From contig NZ_BMWZ01000005.1 in assembly GCF_014651495.1 (NCBI RefSeq), positions 62,001-126,000 on the forward strand: a stretch of 64,000 nt of DNA, read 5' to 3'. The translations under genes were made by a program, and so were the position numbers. The DNA comes from Algibacter mikhailovii. GTDB taxonomy: Bacteria; Bacteroidota; Bacteroidia; Flavobacteriales; Flavobacteriaceae. Under the pieces are notes generated by a model that saw only the letters and a list, made by a program, of their open reading frames with translations, made no database searches and was not told where the DNA came from. Shown piece by piece: positions 1 to 9,830 of this stretch (position 1 is its first letter; each line of letters opens with the position of its first letter).

Positions 1-358
1 CTATATTTTCAATAGATACAGGGTCTTCAATAATACCTAATACACATGACTTTTCACAAGGTGCTGGACATAATCTTCCTGTAAATTCAGGGAAATTATT
101 TGTAGAATGTAATAACCAAGAGGCTTTTTGCCATTCTCCTTGGTGTACCATATGATTAAAATCAGGAATTAAATTACCTAGTGGACACCCACTATGGCAA
201 AATGGTATTCCGCAATCCATGCAACGAGATCCTTGTTTGGTAATCTCAGAATCACTTAATGGAACTGTAAATTCATTATAATTTTGCACACGGTCTTCTA
301 CAGAAGTGTACTTTTCATCTTGTCTTTCAAATTCTTTAAATCCGGTTACTTTACCCAT
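1..358 (-). CDS. gltD: Glutamate synthase (NADPH) small subunit, N-terminal part (runs off the window)
   Basis: Minus-strand reading frame starting with ATG at 358 and continuing past base 1; about 119 residues are visible. The visible part is the N-terminal iron-sulfur domain: [10 protein letters not shown], then [14 protein letters not shown], and later CPAPCEKSC. These cysteine clusters bind two [4Fe-4S] centres in the GltD/dihydropyrimidine dehydrogenase family. The subunit passes electrons from NAD(P)H through FAD and iron-sulfur centres to GltB. It starts 4 bases after the gltB stop, so the two are surely one transcript in the order gltB-gltD. The FAD and NADPH domains lie outside the window. 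Confidence 0.95.
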   Translation of the reverse strand, partial: MGKVTGFKEFERQDEKYTSVEDRVQNYNEFTVPLSDSEITKQGSRCMDCGIPFCHSGCPLGNLIPDFNHMVHQGEWQKASWLLHSTNNFPEFTGRLCPAPCEKSCVLGIIEDPVSIENI

Positions 359-362
359 GACA

Positions 363-3300
363 CTATGCTGTTGTTAATTCTTCTACCATTACTTCGCCAG
401 TTGCTAAACGGGCAAGCGCTTTTTTGTACTCTATTGGCATTACTTTCACAAAGTTTCCTAAGCTAGTATCCCAGTCTGCCAATAATTCTTTTCCTCTATT
501 ACTATTTGTATAAAGCACATGCTTTTCAATTAGTCCTTTTAAATCTGAAGCATCTTCAGTAGTAAAATCTTCAAATTCTATAGTTTCTGTATTACATAAA
601 CCATTTACAAATTTGTTGTCCGGATCATAAACATAAGCAATCCCGCCGCTCATACCTGCAGCGAAATTTCTTCCTGTATTTCCTAATACAATGACTTTAC
701 CACCAGTCATATATTCACAACAGTGATCACCAACACCTTCAACTACTGCCGTAGCTCCAGAGTTTCTAACAGCAAACCGTTCGCCTGCGATACCATTAAT
801 ATAAGCCTGACCTTCAACAGCACCAAATAAACAAACGTTACCTATGATAATATTGTTTTCGGCAATGAAATCTGCTGTTTCTGGTTTTTTAACAATTAGT
901 TTCGCTCCTGAAAGCCCTTTACCTAAATAATCGTTTGTATTACCATCAACGGTGAAGGTTAAGCCGTGTGCACCAAAAGCACCGAAACTTTGACCCGCAG
1001 ATCCTGTAAAGTTGATATTTAAGGTGTCTTCAGGTAATCCTAAATGGCCATAAATTTTTGAAATCTCATTACTTACAATAGCGCCTACCGTACGATTAAT
1101 ATTCTTAATTGGGTAAGATAGGTTTGTTTTTTCTTTTCTGTATAAAGCTCTATGTGAGTCTTTAAGTATGTCAAAGTCTAAAACGCTTTCTAAATTATGA
1201 TCTTGTGTTTCTGTATTTCTTACGGTAAGATCTCTGTAGGCTGAAGGTCTGTGTAAAATGCTAGATAAATCTAAACCTTTCGCCTTATAGTGTTTAATTG
1301 CTTTATTCGCATTTATTTTGTGCGTTTGACCAACCATTTCAGCTAAAGTCCTGAATCCTAATTGAGCCATTATGCCTCTTAATTCTTCTGCAATGTAGTA
1401 GAAAAAGTTAATGACATGTTCAGGAGTACCTTTAAAGTTTTTACGTAACTCTTTATCTTGAGTGGCTATTCCAACAGGACAAGTGTTTAAGTGACATTTA
1501 CGCATCATGATACATCCGGAAGCTACTAAAGGAGCTGTTGCAAAACCAAACTCTTCAGCACCTAATAAGGCTGCAATAGCAACATCTCTACCCGTTTTTA
1601 ATTGGCCATCACATTCAACAACGATTCGGCTTCTAAGGTTGTTAAGCACTAATGTTTGTTGTGCTTCTGATAAACCAAGTTCCCATGGTAATCCAGCATG
1701 TTTAAGTGATGTAAGCGGGGATGCCCCTGTACCACCATCATAACCAGAAATTAATACCACATCAGCTTTGGCTTTTGCAACACCAGCTGCAATAGTACCA
1801 ACACCAACTTCAGATACTAGTTTCACGTTAACACGAGCTTCACGATTTGCATTTTTTAAATCGAAAATTAATTGTGCTAAATCTTCAATAGAGTAAATAT
1901 CATGATGAGGTGGTGGCGAAATAAGCCCTACAAAAGGTGTTGAGTTTCTTGCTGATGCAATCCATGGTAAAACTTTTTCCCCTGGAAGCTGCCCACCTTC
2001 ACCTGGCTTTGCACCTTGAGCCATTTTTATTTGAATCTCTCTGGCATTGGTTAAGTAATGTGAAGTCACACCAAAACGACCAGAAGCAACTTGTTTAATA
2101 GCTGAGTTTCTGCTATCACCATTAACATCTTTTTGGAAACGTTTTCTATCTTCTCCACCTTCACCAGAATTAGACTTACCGCCAATACGGTTCATGGCAA
2201 TCGCTAAATTTTCATGCGCTTCACGAGAAATGGAACCATAAGACATCGCTCCAGTTTTAAATTTCTTTACGATTTCAGTCCATGGCTCTACTTCATCTAA
2301 TGGAATAGGGTCTAAATTATCAAATTCAAACAAACCACGAATAGTCATTAAGTTTTCTGACTGCTCATTTATAGCTTTTGAGTAAACATCATAACTTTTC
2401 TGATCACTTAATCGAACTGCTTGTTGTAGTTTAGCAACGGTAGTAGGATTAAACAGGTGTCTTTCACCATTACGTCTCCATCTATAATCACCACCTATAT
2501 TTAAGCCAAGTTTTCTGTTAACTTTATTGTCAGGGTAAGCTTGTTTATAGCGTTTATCAATTTCTTTTTCAATTTCATACAATCCAATACCTTCAATTCT
2601 TGAGGCTGTATACGGGAAGTATTTTTCAACAAATTGCGAATTGAAACCAACGATTTCAAAAATCTGAGAACCTCTGTAAGAATGTAATGTAGAGATTCCA
2701 ATTTTATTCATCACCTTTAAAATACCTTTTCCAATGGCTTTGTTAAAGTTGTCAACTGCTTTTTGTTCATCTATATCAGTAATGAAGCCTTCTTTAACTT
2801 GCATTCTGATGATTTCATTAACCATATATGGGTTAATTGCACTTGCGCCATAACCAAATAACGTTGCAAAATGATGTGGTTCTCTTGGTTCTGCAGATTC
2901 TATTATGATATCAAAATAAGAGCGTTTACGTAAACGGTTTAATTGATGATTTACATAAGAACATGCTAATAAAGCTGGAATTGGCGCATTTTCTTCGTTT
3001 ACACCTCTATCAGAAAGAATAATGATATTCGTTTTTCTTTCTAAGGCTTTTTCAACTTGTATTACCAAATCTTCTAAAGCATCTTCAAGACCGTTAAGAC
3101 CTTTTGATTTAGGATAAAGCATCTGAATGGTCTCAGCTTTAAAGCTCTCAATTTGAATGCTTCTAATTTTCTCTAAATCGGCATTAGAAATAACGGGGTT
3201 TTGAATTCTTAGTTTTCTACACTGTCTGTCCGTAATACTAAATATATTGCGGTCTTTACCAAGGTTTAAACTGATATCGGTAACAATTTCTTCACGAATA

Positions 3301-4877
3301 CCATCCAATGGTGGATTGGTAACCTGAGCAAATAATTGTTTGAAGTAATTAGATATTAATTGTGGGCGGTCAGATAATACAGCCAAAGGGGTATCAATAC
3401 CCATAGAACCTAAGGCCTCTTTTCCAACAATGGCCATTGGCGTAATAACTTCCTGAATATCTTCAAAAGTATAGTTAAATAAACGCTGACGTGTTTTAAT
3501 GTCTATTGTTTCAATAGGACATGTTTCATTGGTGTATGGCACATCTCTTAAATGAAGACGGGTTTTGTCTAACCATTCTTTGTAAGGTCTTTCAGAAACA
3601 ATTTTGCTCTTTATCTCTTCGTCTTCAATAATACGTCCCTTATTCATGTCTACCAAGAACATTTTTCCTGGTTCTAATCGACCATGCTCTTTAACGTCGG
3701 AAGGATTCACATTAACAACACCTATTTCAGAAGACATGATTAGTTTACCGCTTTTTGTAACAGTGTACCTAGACGGTCTTAATCCATTTCTGTCTAGTAA
3801 AGCACCGATGTAATCACCATCTGTAAATGGTACAGAAGCTGGACCATCCCAAGGCTCCATAATGCAGCCGTTATATTCGTAAAAGGCTTTACGTTCTTCA
3901 GACATGGTTGCATGTTTTTCCCATGCTTCAGGAATCATCATCATCATTATCTCCGGTAATGAGCGTCCTGTATGTGTTAATAATTCCACAACCATATCCA
4001 TAGACGCAGAATCTGATTTTCCAGGTAAAATAATTGGAAATAATTTGTCTATTTGAGGACCAAATACGTCACTTTTCATGATTTCTTCACGAACGCGCAT
4101 ACGGCTTACATTACCTCTTAAGGTATTGATCTCACCATTTTGACACATAAAGCGAAATGGCTGAGCTAATTCCCAAGTAGGCATAGTGTTTGTAGAAAAA
4201 CGCTGATGTACTAAGGCTAAACGTGTAACCAAATCAATTTGCTGTAAATCGGTATAATAAGGGCCAATATCTTCAGGCATTATTATACCTTTATATATTA
4301 TAGTCGTGTTAGATAAACTTGGCACATAAAAATAACCGCTTTCAGAGATTTTAGATTCTATAATAGCGTGCTCAGTTATTTTTCTTGCAGCATACAGTTT
4401 CGCTTTAAAATCAGCCTCACTGATGTCCTCTTTTTTCCCAATGAAAAGCTGTTCTATATTAGGCTCAGAAGCCAAAGCTATTTGTCCTAATTGAGAAGAA
4501 TCAACAGGCACCTTTCTCCATCCTAAAATAGAAAGCCCTTGCTCTTCAATTTCCTTTTCAAAAGTCTTTTTACAAAAATCATATTGGTTAGACGCTTTAG
4601 GTAAAAAAACCATACCTACAGCATATTCTCTTTGGGCAGGTAAAGTGAAATCACATACACGATTAAAATAGTCATGAGGGATATCAATTAATAAACCAGC
4701 ACCATCACCTGTTTTTCCATCGGCACTTACACCACCACGGTGCTCCAATTTTACAAGAATTTCTAAGGCATCATGTATAATTTGATTTGTTTTCTCTCCT
4801 TTTAGATTACAAATAAAACCGGCGCCACAATTTTCATGTTCAAATTCCGGTGAGTAAAGTCCTTGTTTCTTCAGCAT
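363..4877 (-). CDS. gltB: Glutamate synthase (NADPH) large subunit
   Basis: Makes two glutamates from glutamine and 2-oxoglutarate; cytoplasmic partner of GltD. Domain order is class-II glutamine amidotransferase, central domain, FMN/[3Fe-4S] synthase domain and C-terminal beta-helix, 1504 residues, a normal family length. I chose ATG at 4877; an upstream TTG at 4886 in the same frame would add three residues. After a propeptide of about 16 residues the catalytic Cys17 (in HENCGAGF) becomes the new N-terminus. The iron-sulfur ligands are Cys1122, Cys1128 and Cys1133 in [12 protein letters not shown]. It diverges from the porin-amt-glnB genes across a 482-base gap, which suggests shared nitrogen control. 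Confidence 0.97.
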   Translation of the reverse strand: MLKKQGLYSPEFEHENCGAGFICNLKGEKTNQIIHDALEILVKLEHRGGVSADGKTGDGAGLLIDIPHDYFNRVCDFTLPAQREYAVGMVFLPKASNQYDFCKKTFEKEIEEQGLSILGWRKVPVDSSQLGQIALASEPNIEQLFIGKKEDISEADFKAKLYAARKITEHAIIESKISESGYFYVPSLSNTTIIYKGIIMPEDIGPYYTDLQQIDLVTRLALVHQRFSTNTMPTWELAQPFRFMCQNGEINTLRGNVSRMRVREEIMKSDVFGPQIDKLFPIILPGKSDSASMDMVVELLTHTGRSLPEIMMMMIPEAWEKHATMSEERKAFYEYNGCIMEPWDGPASVPFTDGDYIGALLDRNGLRPSRYTVTKSGKLIMSSEIGVVNVNPSDVKEHGRLEPGKMFLVDMNKGRIIEDEEIKSKIVSERPYKEWLDKTRLHLRDVPYTNETCPIETIDIKTRQRLFNYTFEDIQEVITPMAIVGKEALGSMGIDTPLAVLSDRPQLISNYFKQLFAQVTNPPLDGIREEIVTDISLNLGKDRNIFSITDRQCRKLRIQNPVISNADLEKIRSIQIESFKAETIQMLYPKSKGLNGLEDALEDLVIQVEKALERKTNIIILSDRGVNEENAPIPALLACSYVNHQLNRLRKRSYFDIIIESAEPREPHHFATLFGYGASAINPYMVNEIIRMQVKEGFITDIDEQKAVDNFNKAIGKGILKVMNKIGISTLHSYRGSQIFEIVGFNSQFVEKYFPYTASRIEGIGLYEIEKEIDKRYKQAYPDNKVNRKLGLNIGGDYRWRRNGERHLFNPTTVAKLQQAVRLSDQKSYDVYSKAINEQSENLMTIRGLFEFDNLDPIPLDEVEPWTEIVKKFKTGAMSYGSISREAHENLAIAMNRIGGKSNSGEGGEDRKRFQKDVNGDSRNSAIKQVASGRFGVTSHYLTNAREIQIKMAQGAKPGEGGQLPGEKVLPWIASARNSTPFVGLISPPPHHDIYSIEDLAQLIFDLKNANREARVNVKLVSEVGVGTIAAGVAKAKADVVLISGYDGGTGASPLTSLKHAGLPWELGLSEAQQTLVLNNLRSRIVVECDGQLKTGRDVAIAALLGAEEFGFATAPLVASGCIMMRKCHLNTCPVGIATQDKELRKNFKGTPEHVINFFYYIAEELRGIMAQLGFRTLAEMVGQTHKINANKAIKHYKAKGLDLSSILHRPSAYRDLTVRNTETQDHNLESVLDFDILKDSHRALYRKEKTNLSYPIKNINRTVGAIVSNEISKIYGHLGLPEDTLNINFTGSAGQSFGAFGAHGLTFTVDGNTNDYLGKGLSGAKLIVKKPETADFIAENNIIIGNVCLFGAVEGQAYINGIAGERFAVRNSGATAVVEGVGDHCCEYMTGGKVIVLGNTGRNFAAGMSGGIAYVYDPDNKFVNGLCNTETIEFEDFTTEDASDLKGLIEKHVLYTNSNRGKELLADWDTSLGNFVKVMPIEYKKALARLATGEVMVEELTTA

Positions 4878-5198
4878 AATCAACAAATATTGGTTTTAAA
4901 AACTTGAGTTGAAGGGCTAAGATACGCCCTAGTTTTTGATTTTCCATATTCGCTATTTCATTATTTCGATTTTATAGGAGAAGTCAAGATAAAAATAATT
5001 ATATATCAATATTACACCAGTTTTTTAATAAATATTCAAACCATATATTATAGGTGTAATTGCAGAAATATGAATTTCCATTTGTTTTCTTATTAATTCT
5101 TAAGAGTAATGTCATTAAAACATGGAAAATACTGACAATAATTCAAATTCCAAAGTTGTTGAAAAACCAATAAATCAAATATTATTGTGAATACCCTT

Positions 5199-5288
5199 AA
5201 AAAAATAGGGTAAAAAATGGAATATTGATAAAAGTAACTCAATTACCCCTATTTTTTATGGGGGTTAAATCTTTTTGACATAGTTTTG
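5199..5288 (+). promoter_or_regulatory. Nitrogen-locus control region: imperfect inverted repeat plus -7 element
   Basis: This is the ordered part of the 482-base gap between gltB and the porin. AAAAAATAGGGTAA (about 5200-5213) is mirrored by TTACCCCTATTTTTT (5243-5257) with one extra C; about 29 bases separate the arms. A perfect Bacteroidota -7 element, TAGTTTTG, follows at 5281-5288, some 70 bases ahead of the porin ATG. No convincing -33 TTG is seen at the usual distance. I infer an operator for a nitrogen regulator. The rest of the gap is AT-rich and shows no gene. Confidence 0.45.
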
Positions 5289-5359
5289 ACTCGTTCTAAG
5301 AAAAAAAGACCTAGAAAAACAACCAAAACATTTAGGTCTTACTAATTAAAAAACTTAAA

Positions 5360-6376
5360 ATGAAAACAATTATGAAAAAATTATTTACTCTTTCAATGCT
5401 TCTTGTAGCAACAGCGATATTTGCTCAAGAAGAAGCGACAGAAAAAAAACTTTCAATTACAGGTTCTGTAGATGCTTATTATCAAACGTACTTATCAGCT
5501 CCAGATAATCAAGGTGCAACCTTTGGAACTGCTTTTGCAGGTCAGTCTGGTTTTGCTTTAGGTATGGCAAATCTTATAGTTGGTTATGAAGGTGAGAAAG
5601 CAGGAGCAGTTATTGATTTAGTTACTGGGCCAAGAGGTGCCGGTGCTACTTTTAGTAATGATATTGTTGATGGTATTGTAAATCAAGCTTATGTTTACTG
5701 GAATGTTTCTGATAAAACAACCTTAACTTTTGGTAGATGGAATACCTTTTTAGGATATGAGGTTATTGCGCCTGCAGGAAACTTTAACTACAGCTGTTCA
5801 TATTTATTTTCAAGTGGGCCATTTTCTCATATGGGTTTAAAAGCAGATTTTGCTTTATCTGATGATTTTAGCTTAATGTTAGCATTGACTAACCCATGGG
5901 ATACAAATGATGTTTCTATGACAGGAGAATATGCACTTGGTGCTCAATTAGGGTACAAAGGACAGTTTTTAAACTTATACTATGACAGTGGTAATAATGG
6001 TGGTTTAGGATTTGAAATTGATTATACTGGTGGATTTGATTTTGGTGATGCATTTTACTTAGGAATTAATGCTGCTTATAATGATAATGACGGTTCTGGT
6101 TTTTACGGTGCTGCTTTATATCCACAATTGTCACTATCTGATTCTTTTGGTTTAGGTTTAAGAGGTGAGTATTTTGCACTTCATGGTGATGCAAACAATG
6201 ACGAAAGTGTTTTTGCAACAACGTTAACAGGAAGCTTTACTGTAGATAACTTAATTATCAAGCCTGAACTTCGTTTAGATTCTGGCGATGAAATTTACGG
6301 AAACTTTATTGATAGTGATGGTGCGCCTTCAGATAGCTTAGCTGCCTTCACTTTAGCTGCAATTTATACTTTCTAA
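5360..6376 (+). CDS. Outer-membrane beta-barrel porin linked to ammonium transport
   Basis: 338 residues, starting with a clear signal peptide (MKTIMKKLFTLSMLLVATAIFAQ, cleaved after the FAQ). A start four residues later (MKKLF) is equally possible. The mature protein begins with ITGSVDAYYQTYLSAP and continues as alternating short beta-strands rich in Gly, Phe, Tyr and Asp, ending in a terminal aromatic residue (AIYTF) as outer-membrane barrels do. It resembles the BBP2 / OmpL-like porin family often found beside amt in flavobacteria. The location just upstream of amt suggests a role in passage of small nitrogen compounds across the outer membrane; the substrate itself is inference. A strong hairpin terminator follows. 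Confidence 0.75.
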   Translation: MKTIMKKLFTLSMLLVATAIFAQEEATEKKLSITGSVDAYYQTYLSAPDNQGATFGTAFAGQSGFALGMANLIVGYEGEKAGAVIDLVTGPRGAGATFSNDIVDGIVNQAYVYWNVSDKTTLTFGRWNTFLGYEVIAPAGNFNYSCSYLFSSGPFSHMGLKADFALSDDFSLMLALTNPWDTNDVSMTGEYALGAQLGYKGQFLNLYYDSGNNGGLGFEIDYTGGFDFGDAFYLGINAAYNDNDGSGFYGAALYPQLSLSDSFGLGLRGEYFALHGDANNDESVFATTLTGSFTVDNLIIKPELRLDSGDEIYGNFIDSDGAPSDSLAAFTLAAIYTF

Positions 6377-6410
6377 GAAAGATAAGTATTAAAAAAAATA
6401 TAGAGAATAT

Positions 6411-6450
6411 AAAAGGCAAGTTCTCTAAACTAGAGCACTTGCCTTTTTTT
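6411..6450 (+). terminator. Rho-independent terminator after the porin gene
   Basis: AAAGGCAAGT pairs with ACTTGCCTTT, with an inner TCT/AGA pairing and a short loop, followed by a run of Ts. It separates the porin from amt, so amt transcription is attenuated or starts separately. Confidence 0.85.
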
Positions 6451-6482
6451 TTATTATTAACTAACCCTAAAAATTATTTATT

Positions 6483-7766
6483 ATGTCATTATTAAATATG
6501 CCCCTTATAATGCAAGATACTGCCGCTGTTGAAGGCGATATGGGAATGTTATGGATGCTTATTTCTGGTATCTTAGTATTCTTAATGCAAGCTGGATTCA
6601 CATTGGTTGAGTCTGGTATGACGCGTTCAAAAAATGTTGTGAATATTGCAATGAAAAATGTCTTGGATATTGCAGTAGGATCATTAGTATTCTGGTTTGT
6701 TGGTTATTCATTGATGTATGGAGAATCTGCTAGTGGATGGATAGGATGGAGTGGTTTTATGTTTAACCAAGGTCCTGCAGATTTATTCTTCCAAACCGTA
6801 TTTTGTGCAACAGCTGCAACTATTGTATCTGGTGCTATTGCTGGTAGAACAAAGTATACTACCTATATTATTTTCTCAGTTATTTTAACAGCAATCATTT
6901 ATCCAATCGCTGGTGGTTGGGAATGGAATGGTGGATGGTTGAATGATACCGATGGTGTTATGCCAGCTGAATTTATTGATTTTGCAGGTTCTTCTGTAGT
7001 ACACGCCGTTGGTGGATGGGCTGCTTTAGTTGCTGCTTTCCTTGTAGGCCCAAGAATTGGAAAATATTTAAATGGTAAAGCCGTAAATATTCCAGGTCAC
7101 AACAAATTATTAGCTGCTTTAGGTGTGTTTATCCTTTGGTTTGGATGGTTTGGGTTTAATGGTGGTTCTCAATTAGCTTGGGGAGGTGATGATGCTGTTG
7201 GTGCGTCTATGGTTGTATTGGTAACTAACCTTGCTGCTTCTGCTGGTGCTGTTGGTGCTTTGTTCTTATCTTGGTTTAGATACAAAAAGCCAAATTTAGA
7301 TATGACTTTAAATGGTGCTTTAGCTGGTTTAGTAAGTATTACTGCTGGTTGTGGTAACATGACAGAAGGCGGTGCTATTATTGCTGGTTTTATAGGAGGT
7401 ATCATTGTGGTATTCTCAATGGAATTTGTAGAACAAAAACTTAAGATTGATGATGCCGTTGGTGCATTTTCAGTACACGGTGTTGCCGGTGCTTGGGGTA
7501 CTCTTGTTATTGGACTTTGGGGTGTTGATGGTGATACTGGAATTGGACTGTTTAACGGTGGAGGATCTGCACAGTTTGTAGCGCAATTAATTGGAACTTT
7601 GGCTTACGCCATTTGGGCCGTAGTAACATCATTTATATTCTTGTCTATTCTTAAGAAAACATTAGGATTAAGAGTTACTGAAAATGAGGAAGTAGAAGGA
7701 TTGGATCTTTCAGAGCACGGTGCTTTAGCTTACCCAGGAAAAAGACAAAGAGAAATAGAAGATTAA
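6483..7766 (+). CDS. amt: Ammonium transporter (Amt/MEP/Rh family), copy 1
   Basis: 427-residue inner-membrane protein with about 11 hydrophobic spans, the normal Amt size. Family signatures are visible: FTLVESGMTRSKN near the N-terminus, the first pore histidine in SSVVHAVGGWAA and the second in FSVHGVAGAWGT (twin-His pair). The DFAGS motif and GGW stretches also match. It moves ammonium into the cytoplasm for GltBD and glutamine synthetase. The C-terminal tail (LRVTENEEVEGLDLSEHG) is the segment that PII proteins contact in the family. glnB lies downstream after a terminator and its own promoter. Confidence 0.96.
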   Translation: MSLLNMPLIMQDTAAVEGDMGMLWMLISGILVFLMQAGFTLVESGMTRSKNVVNIAMKNVLDIAVGSLVFWFVGYSLMYGESASGWIGWSGFMFNQGPADLFFQTVFCATAATIVSGAIAGRTKYTTYIIFSVILTAIIYPIAGGWEWNGGWLNDTDGVMPAEFIDFAGSSVVHAVGGWAALVAAFLVGPRIGKYLNGKAVNIPGHNKLLAALGVFILWFGWFGFNGGSQLAWGGDDAVGASMVVLVTNLAASAGAVGALFLSWFRYKKPNLDMTLNGALAGLVSITAGCGNMTEGGAIIAGFIGGIIVVFSMEFVEQKLKIDDAVGAFSVHGVAGAWGTLVIGLWGVDGDTGIGLFNGGGSAQFVAQLIGTLAYAIWAVVTSFIFLSILKKTLGLRVTENEEVEGLDLSEHGALAYPGKRQREIED

Positions 7767-7861
7767 TTTTTCGCAACTGAGCGATAAATTAATGATTGAA
7801 GAAATATAGATTTTAAATTGAAAGAAATTCAAAATTTAGTTTAATTAGTTTAAGTGTTACT

Positions 7862-7893
7862 AAAAGGATGTCTATTATTTTAGACATCCTTTT
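7862..7893 (+). terminator. Terminator after amt copy 1
   Basis: A perfect 13-bp stem: AAAAGGATGTCTA, loop TTATTT, TAGACATCCTTTT. It lies 96 bases after the amt stop and before the glnB promoter. Confidence 0.85.
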
Positions 7894-7943
7894 ATTGTGA
7901 TTTCATGGTTCGCTTAAAAGAATGTAGAATCTAAATTATTTTT

Positions 7944-7951
7944 TACTTTTG
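7944..7951 (+). promoter_or_regulatory. -7 promoter element for glnB-amt2
   Basis: TACTTTTG is an exact match to the Bacteroidota TAnnTTTG -7 motif, 29 bases before the glnB ATG. No clear -33 TTG is found. It fits a separate transcript for glnB and the second amt. Confidence 0.5.
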
Positions 7952-7980
7952 GAATCTAACCAAAATAACTAGAAGACATT

Positions 7981-8319
7981 ATGAAAAAAATTGAAGCAAT
8001 TATTAGAAAATCCAAATATCGTGTGGTAAAAGAAGCGCTTCACGAAGTTGGTGTGAATTTTTTCTCTTATTGGGATGTAACCGGTCTTGGAAATGAGAAG
8101 GAAGGTCATGTTTATAGAGGGGTTTCATATAGTACAAGTGATATTCAGCGTAGACACTTAGCTATCGTTGTAAATGATGATTTTGAAGAAGTAACCATTC
8201 AGGCTATACTTAATTCTGCTGGAACAGGAGAGGTAGGAGATGGAAAGATATTTGTATCAGATGTCAATGAGTGTTACAGGATAAGAACAGGTGAAAAGGG
8301 TGGAGACACTTTAAAATAA
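7981..8319 (+). CDS. glnB: PII family nitrogen regulator with a non-canonical T-loop
   Basis: 112 residues, normal PII length. Conserved parts are the N-terminal MKKIEAIIRKSK, the T-loop YRGVSY with Tyr50 (equivalent to the uridylylated Tyr51), the B-loop TGEVGDGKIFV and the C-loop RIRTGE. PII trimers bind ATP/ADP and 2-oxoglutarate and regulate Amt channels and glutamine synthetase. The T-loop base differs from E. coli GlnB: GRQKGHTELY is GNEKEGHVY here, one residue shorter with the 2-oxoglutarate-contacting Gln39 replaced, and the Lys58 position is Arg. It lies between two amt genes, 20 bases ahead of the second, which points to Amt gating as its main job. Confidence 0.95.
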   Translation: MKKIEAIIRKSKYRVVKEALHEVGVNFFSYWDVTGLGNEKEGHVYRGVSYSTSDIQRRHLAIVVNDDFEEVTIQAILNSAGTGEVGDGKIFVSDVNECYRIRTGEKGGDTLK

Positions 8320-8339
8320 AATTATTTAAAACAATTATA

Positions 8340-9578
8340 ATGGAAGGATTATTTACAGCGAATAATGTATGGATGATGATCTGTACAGCACTAGTTTTCT
8401 TTATGCATACAGGATTTGCATTTTTAGAAATAGGATTAACTAGGCAAAAAAATACAATTAACATATTATTTAAAAATATCTTTATAATTACCGTAGGCCT
8501 ATTGCTTTATTATTTAATAGGTTTTAACTTAATGTACCCAGGTTTTGAAGAGGGCTCTTCAGGGTTTTTTAATTTTGCTGGATTTGGTATTGCACCTCCA
8601 GAAAATGGAATGACTCCAGAATATGCTGATGGAGGTTATACTTGGTGGACCGATTTCTTGTTTCAAGGAATGTTTGCTGCTACAGCCGCTACAATTGTAT
8701 CAGGTGCTGTTGCTGAACGTATGAAAATTGGGCCTTTTATGATTTTTACTGTCATATATGTAGGTATAGTATATCCACTTGCTGGATCTTGGAAATGGGG
8801 TGGTGGATTCTTAGATATGAGAGAAACACCATTTTATGATTTTGCAGGATCAACTTTAGTACATTCTGTTGGAGGATGGGCAGCTTTAGTGGCCGTATAT
8901 TTATTAGGTTCTCGAATTGGTAAATTCAAAGATGGTAAGCCTCAAGCAATCCCAGGACATAGTATTCCTCTTGCAACTGCCGGCGTATTAATTTTATGGT
9001 TAGGATGGTTTGGATTTAATGGAGGTTCTGTACTTTCAGCTGATCCAGAGTTAACATCATTAACCTTAGTAACTACATGTTTAGCTGCAGCTGCAGGTGG
9101 AGTAGTTAGTGCTTTGGTGTCTTTCTTAAAATATAAGAACTTAGACTTAACTATGTTTTTAAATGGTATTTTAGGTGGTTTAGTAGGTATTACTGCTGGA
9201 GCAGACCAAATGAGTCCTGAAAATGCAATCGCTATTGGGGCTATAGCAGGTGCGCTTATTGTATTTGCAGTGGCATTTATAGATGCTATTAAATTAGATG
9301 ATCCAGTTGGTGCTATCGCAGTACACTTAATTTGTGGTATTTGGGGTACATTAGCAGTTGGAATCTTTGGAGCACTAGCAGGTGTAGATCAATTTGTGAG
9401 TCAATTAGTAGGTGTTTTATCTTATGCTGCAATATGTATTCCTTCGGCATTTATTATATTCTTTATAATGAAGAAGACGGTTGGAATTAGAGTTTCAGAA
9501 AGAGAAGAATTAGAAGGTTTAGATGCACACGAACATGGTATGGATGCTTATCCAGATTTTCGTTTAAATGAGCACTAA
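8340..9578 (+). CDS. amt: Ammonium transporter (Amt/MEP/Rh family), copy 2
   Basis: 412-residue membrane protein, paralogous to the product of 6483-7766. It shares FLEIGLTRQKN, the twin pore histidines in STLVHSVGGWAA and IAVHLICGIWGT, and a similar C-terminal tail (VSEREELEGLDAHEHG). It starts 20 bases after glnB and is almost certainly co-transcribed with it, the classic glnB-amt pairing. The two copies differ throughout, especially near the first periplasmic loop (GFEEGSSGFFNFAGFG here), so this is an old duplication or a separate acquisition. They could serve different ammonium concentrations; that is inference. Confidence 0.95.
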   Translation: MEGLFTANNVWMMICTALVFFMHTGFAFLEIGLTRQKNTINILFKNIFIITVGLLLYYLIGFNLMYPGFEEGSSGFFNFAGFGIAPPENGMTPEYADGGYTWWTDFLFQGMFAATAATIVSGAVAERMKIGPFMIFTVIYVGIVYPLAGSWKWGGGFLDMRETPFYDFAGSTLVHSVGGWAALVAVYLLGSRIGKFKDGKPQAIPGHSIPLATAGVLILWLGWFGFNGGSVLSADPELTSLTLVTTCLAAAAGGVVSALVSFLKYKNLDLTMFLNGILGGLVGITAGADQMSPENAIAIGAIAGALIVFAVAFIDAIKLDDPVGAIAVHLICGIWGTLAVGIFGALAGVDQFVSQLVGVLSYAAICIPSAFIIFFIMKKTVGIRVSEREELEGLDAHEHGMDAYPDFRLNEH

Positions 9579-9606
9579 ATTTTAGTTTCTTAGTTATATA
9601 TAATCG

Positions 9607-9640
9607 AAAGATGTCTTGCGTTTGCAAGACATCTTTTTTT
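9607..9640 (+). terminator. Terminator after glnB-amt2
   Basis: 13-bp stem AAAGATGTCTTGC / GCAAGACATCTTT with a GTTT loop, followed by seven Ts. Confidence 0.88.
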
Positions 9641-9765
9641 TGATACTACAACGACGTTTTTCGGATTGTTTTTACTTGTTCAGGTTTCAGTCTTGTCTCA
9701 GTCAAAAGGGTTGCTTTGTGTATCATAATACTCGGTTATTCAATGGAGTATAAATAATTGACATA

Positions 9766-9797
9766 AAAAAACCTCGCTTTAAATAAGCGAGGTTTTT
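9766..9797 (-). terminator. Terminator downstream of ppc, probably bidirectional
   Basis: AAAAACCTCGCTT pairs with AAGCGAGGTTTTT around a TAAAT loop. It lies 34 bases beyond the ppc stop in the convergent gap with amt2 and has A/T runs on both sides. Confidence 0.85.
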
Positions 9798-9830
9798 CGT
9801 TTTTATTTGTAATCCTTCTATGCGTTGAAT

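Noticed and set aside
1507-1743. Open frame antisense to gltB, and similar frames inside ppc, amt and nrdA
   Set aside because: They lie entirely within strongly recognised genes, have no family-like sequence and no promoter.
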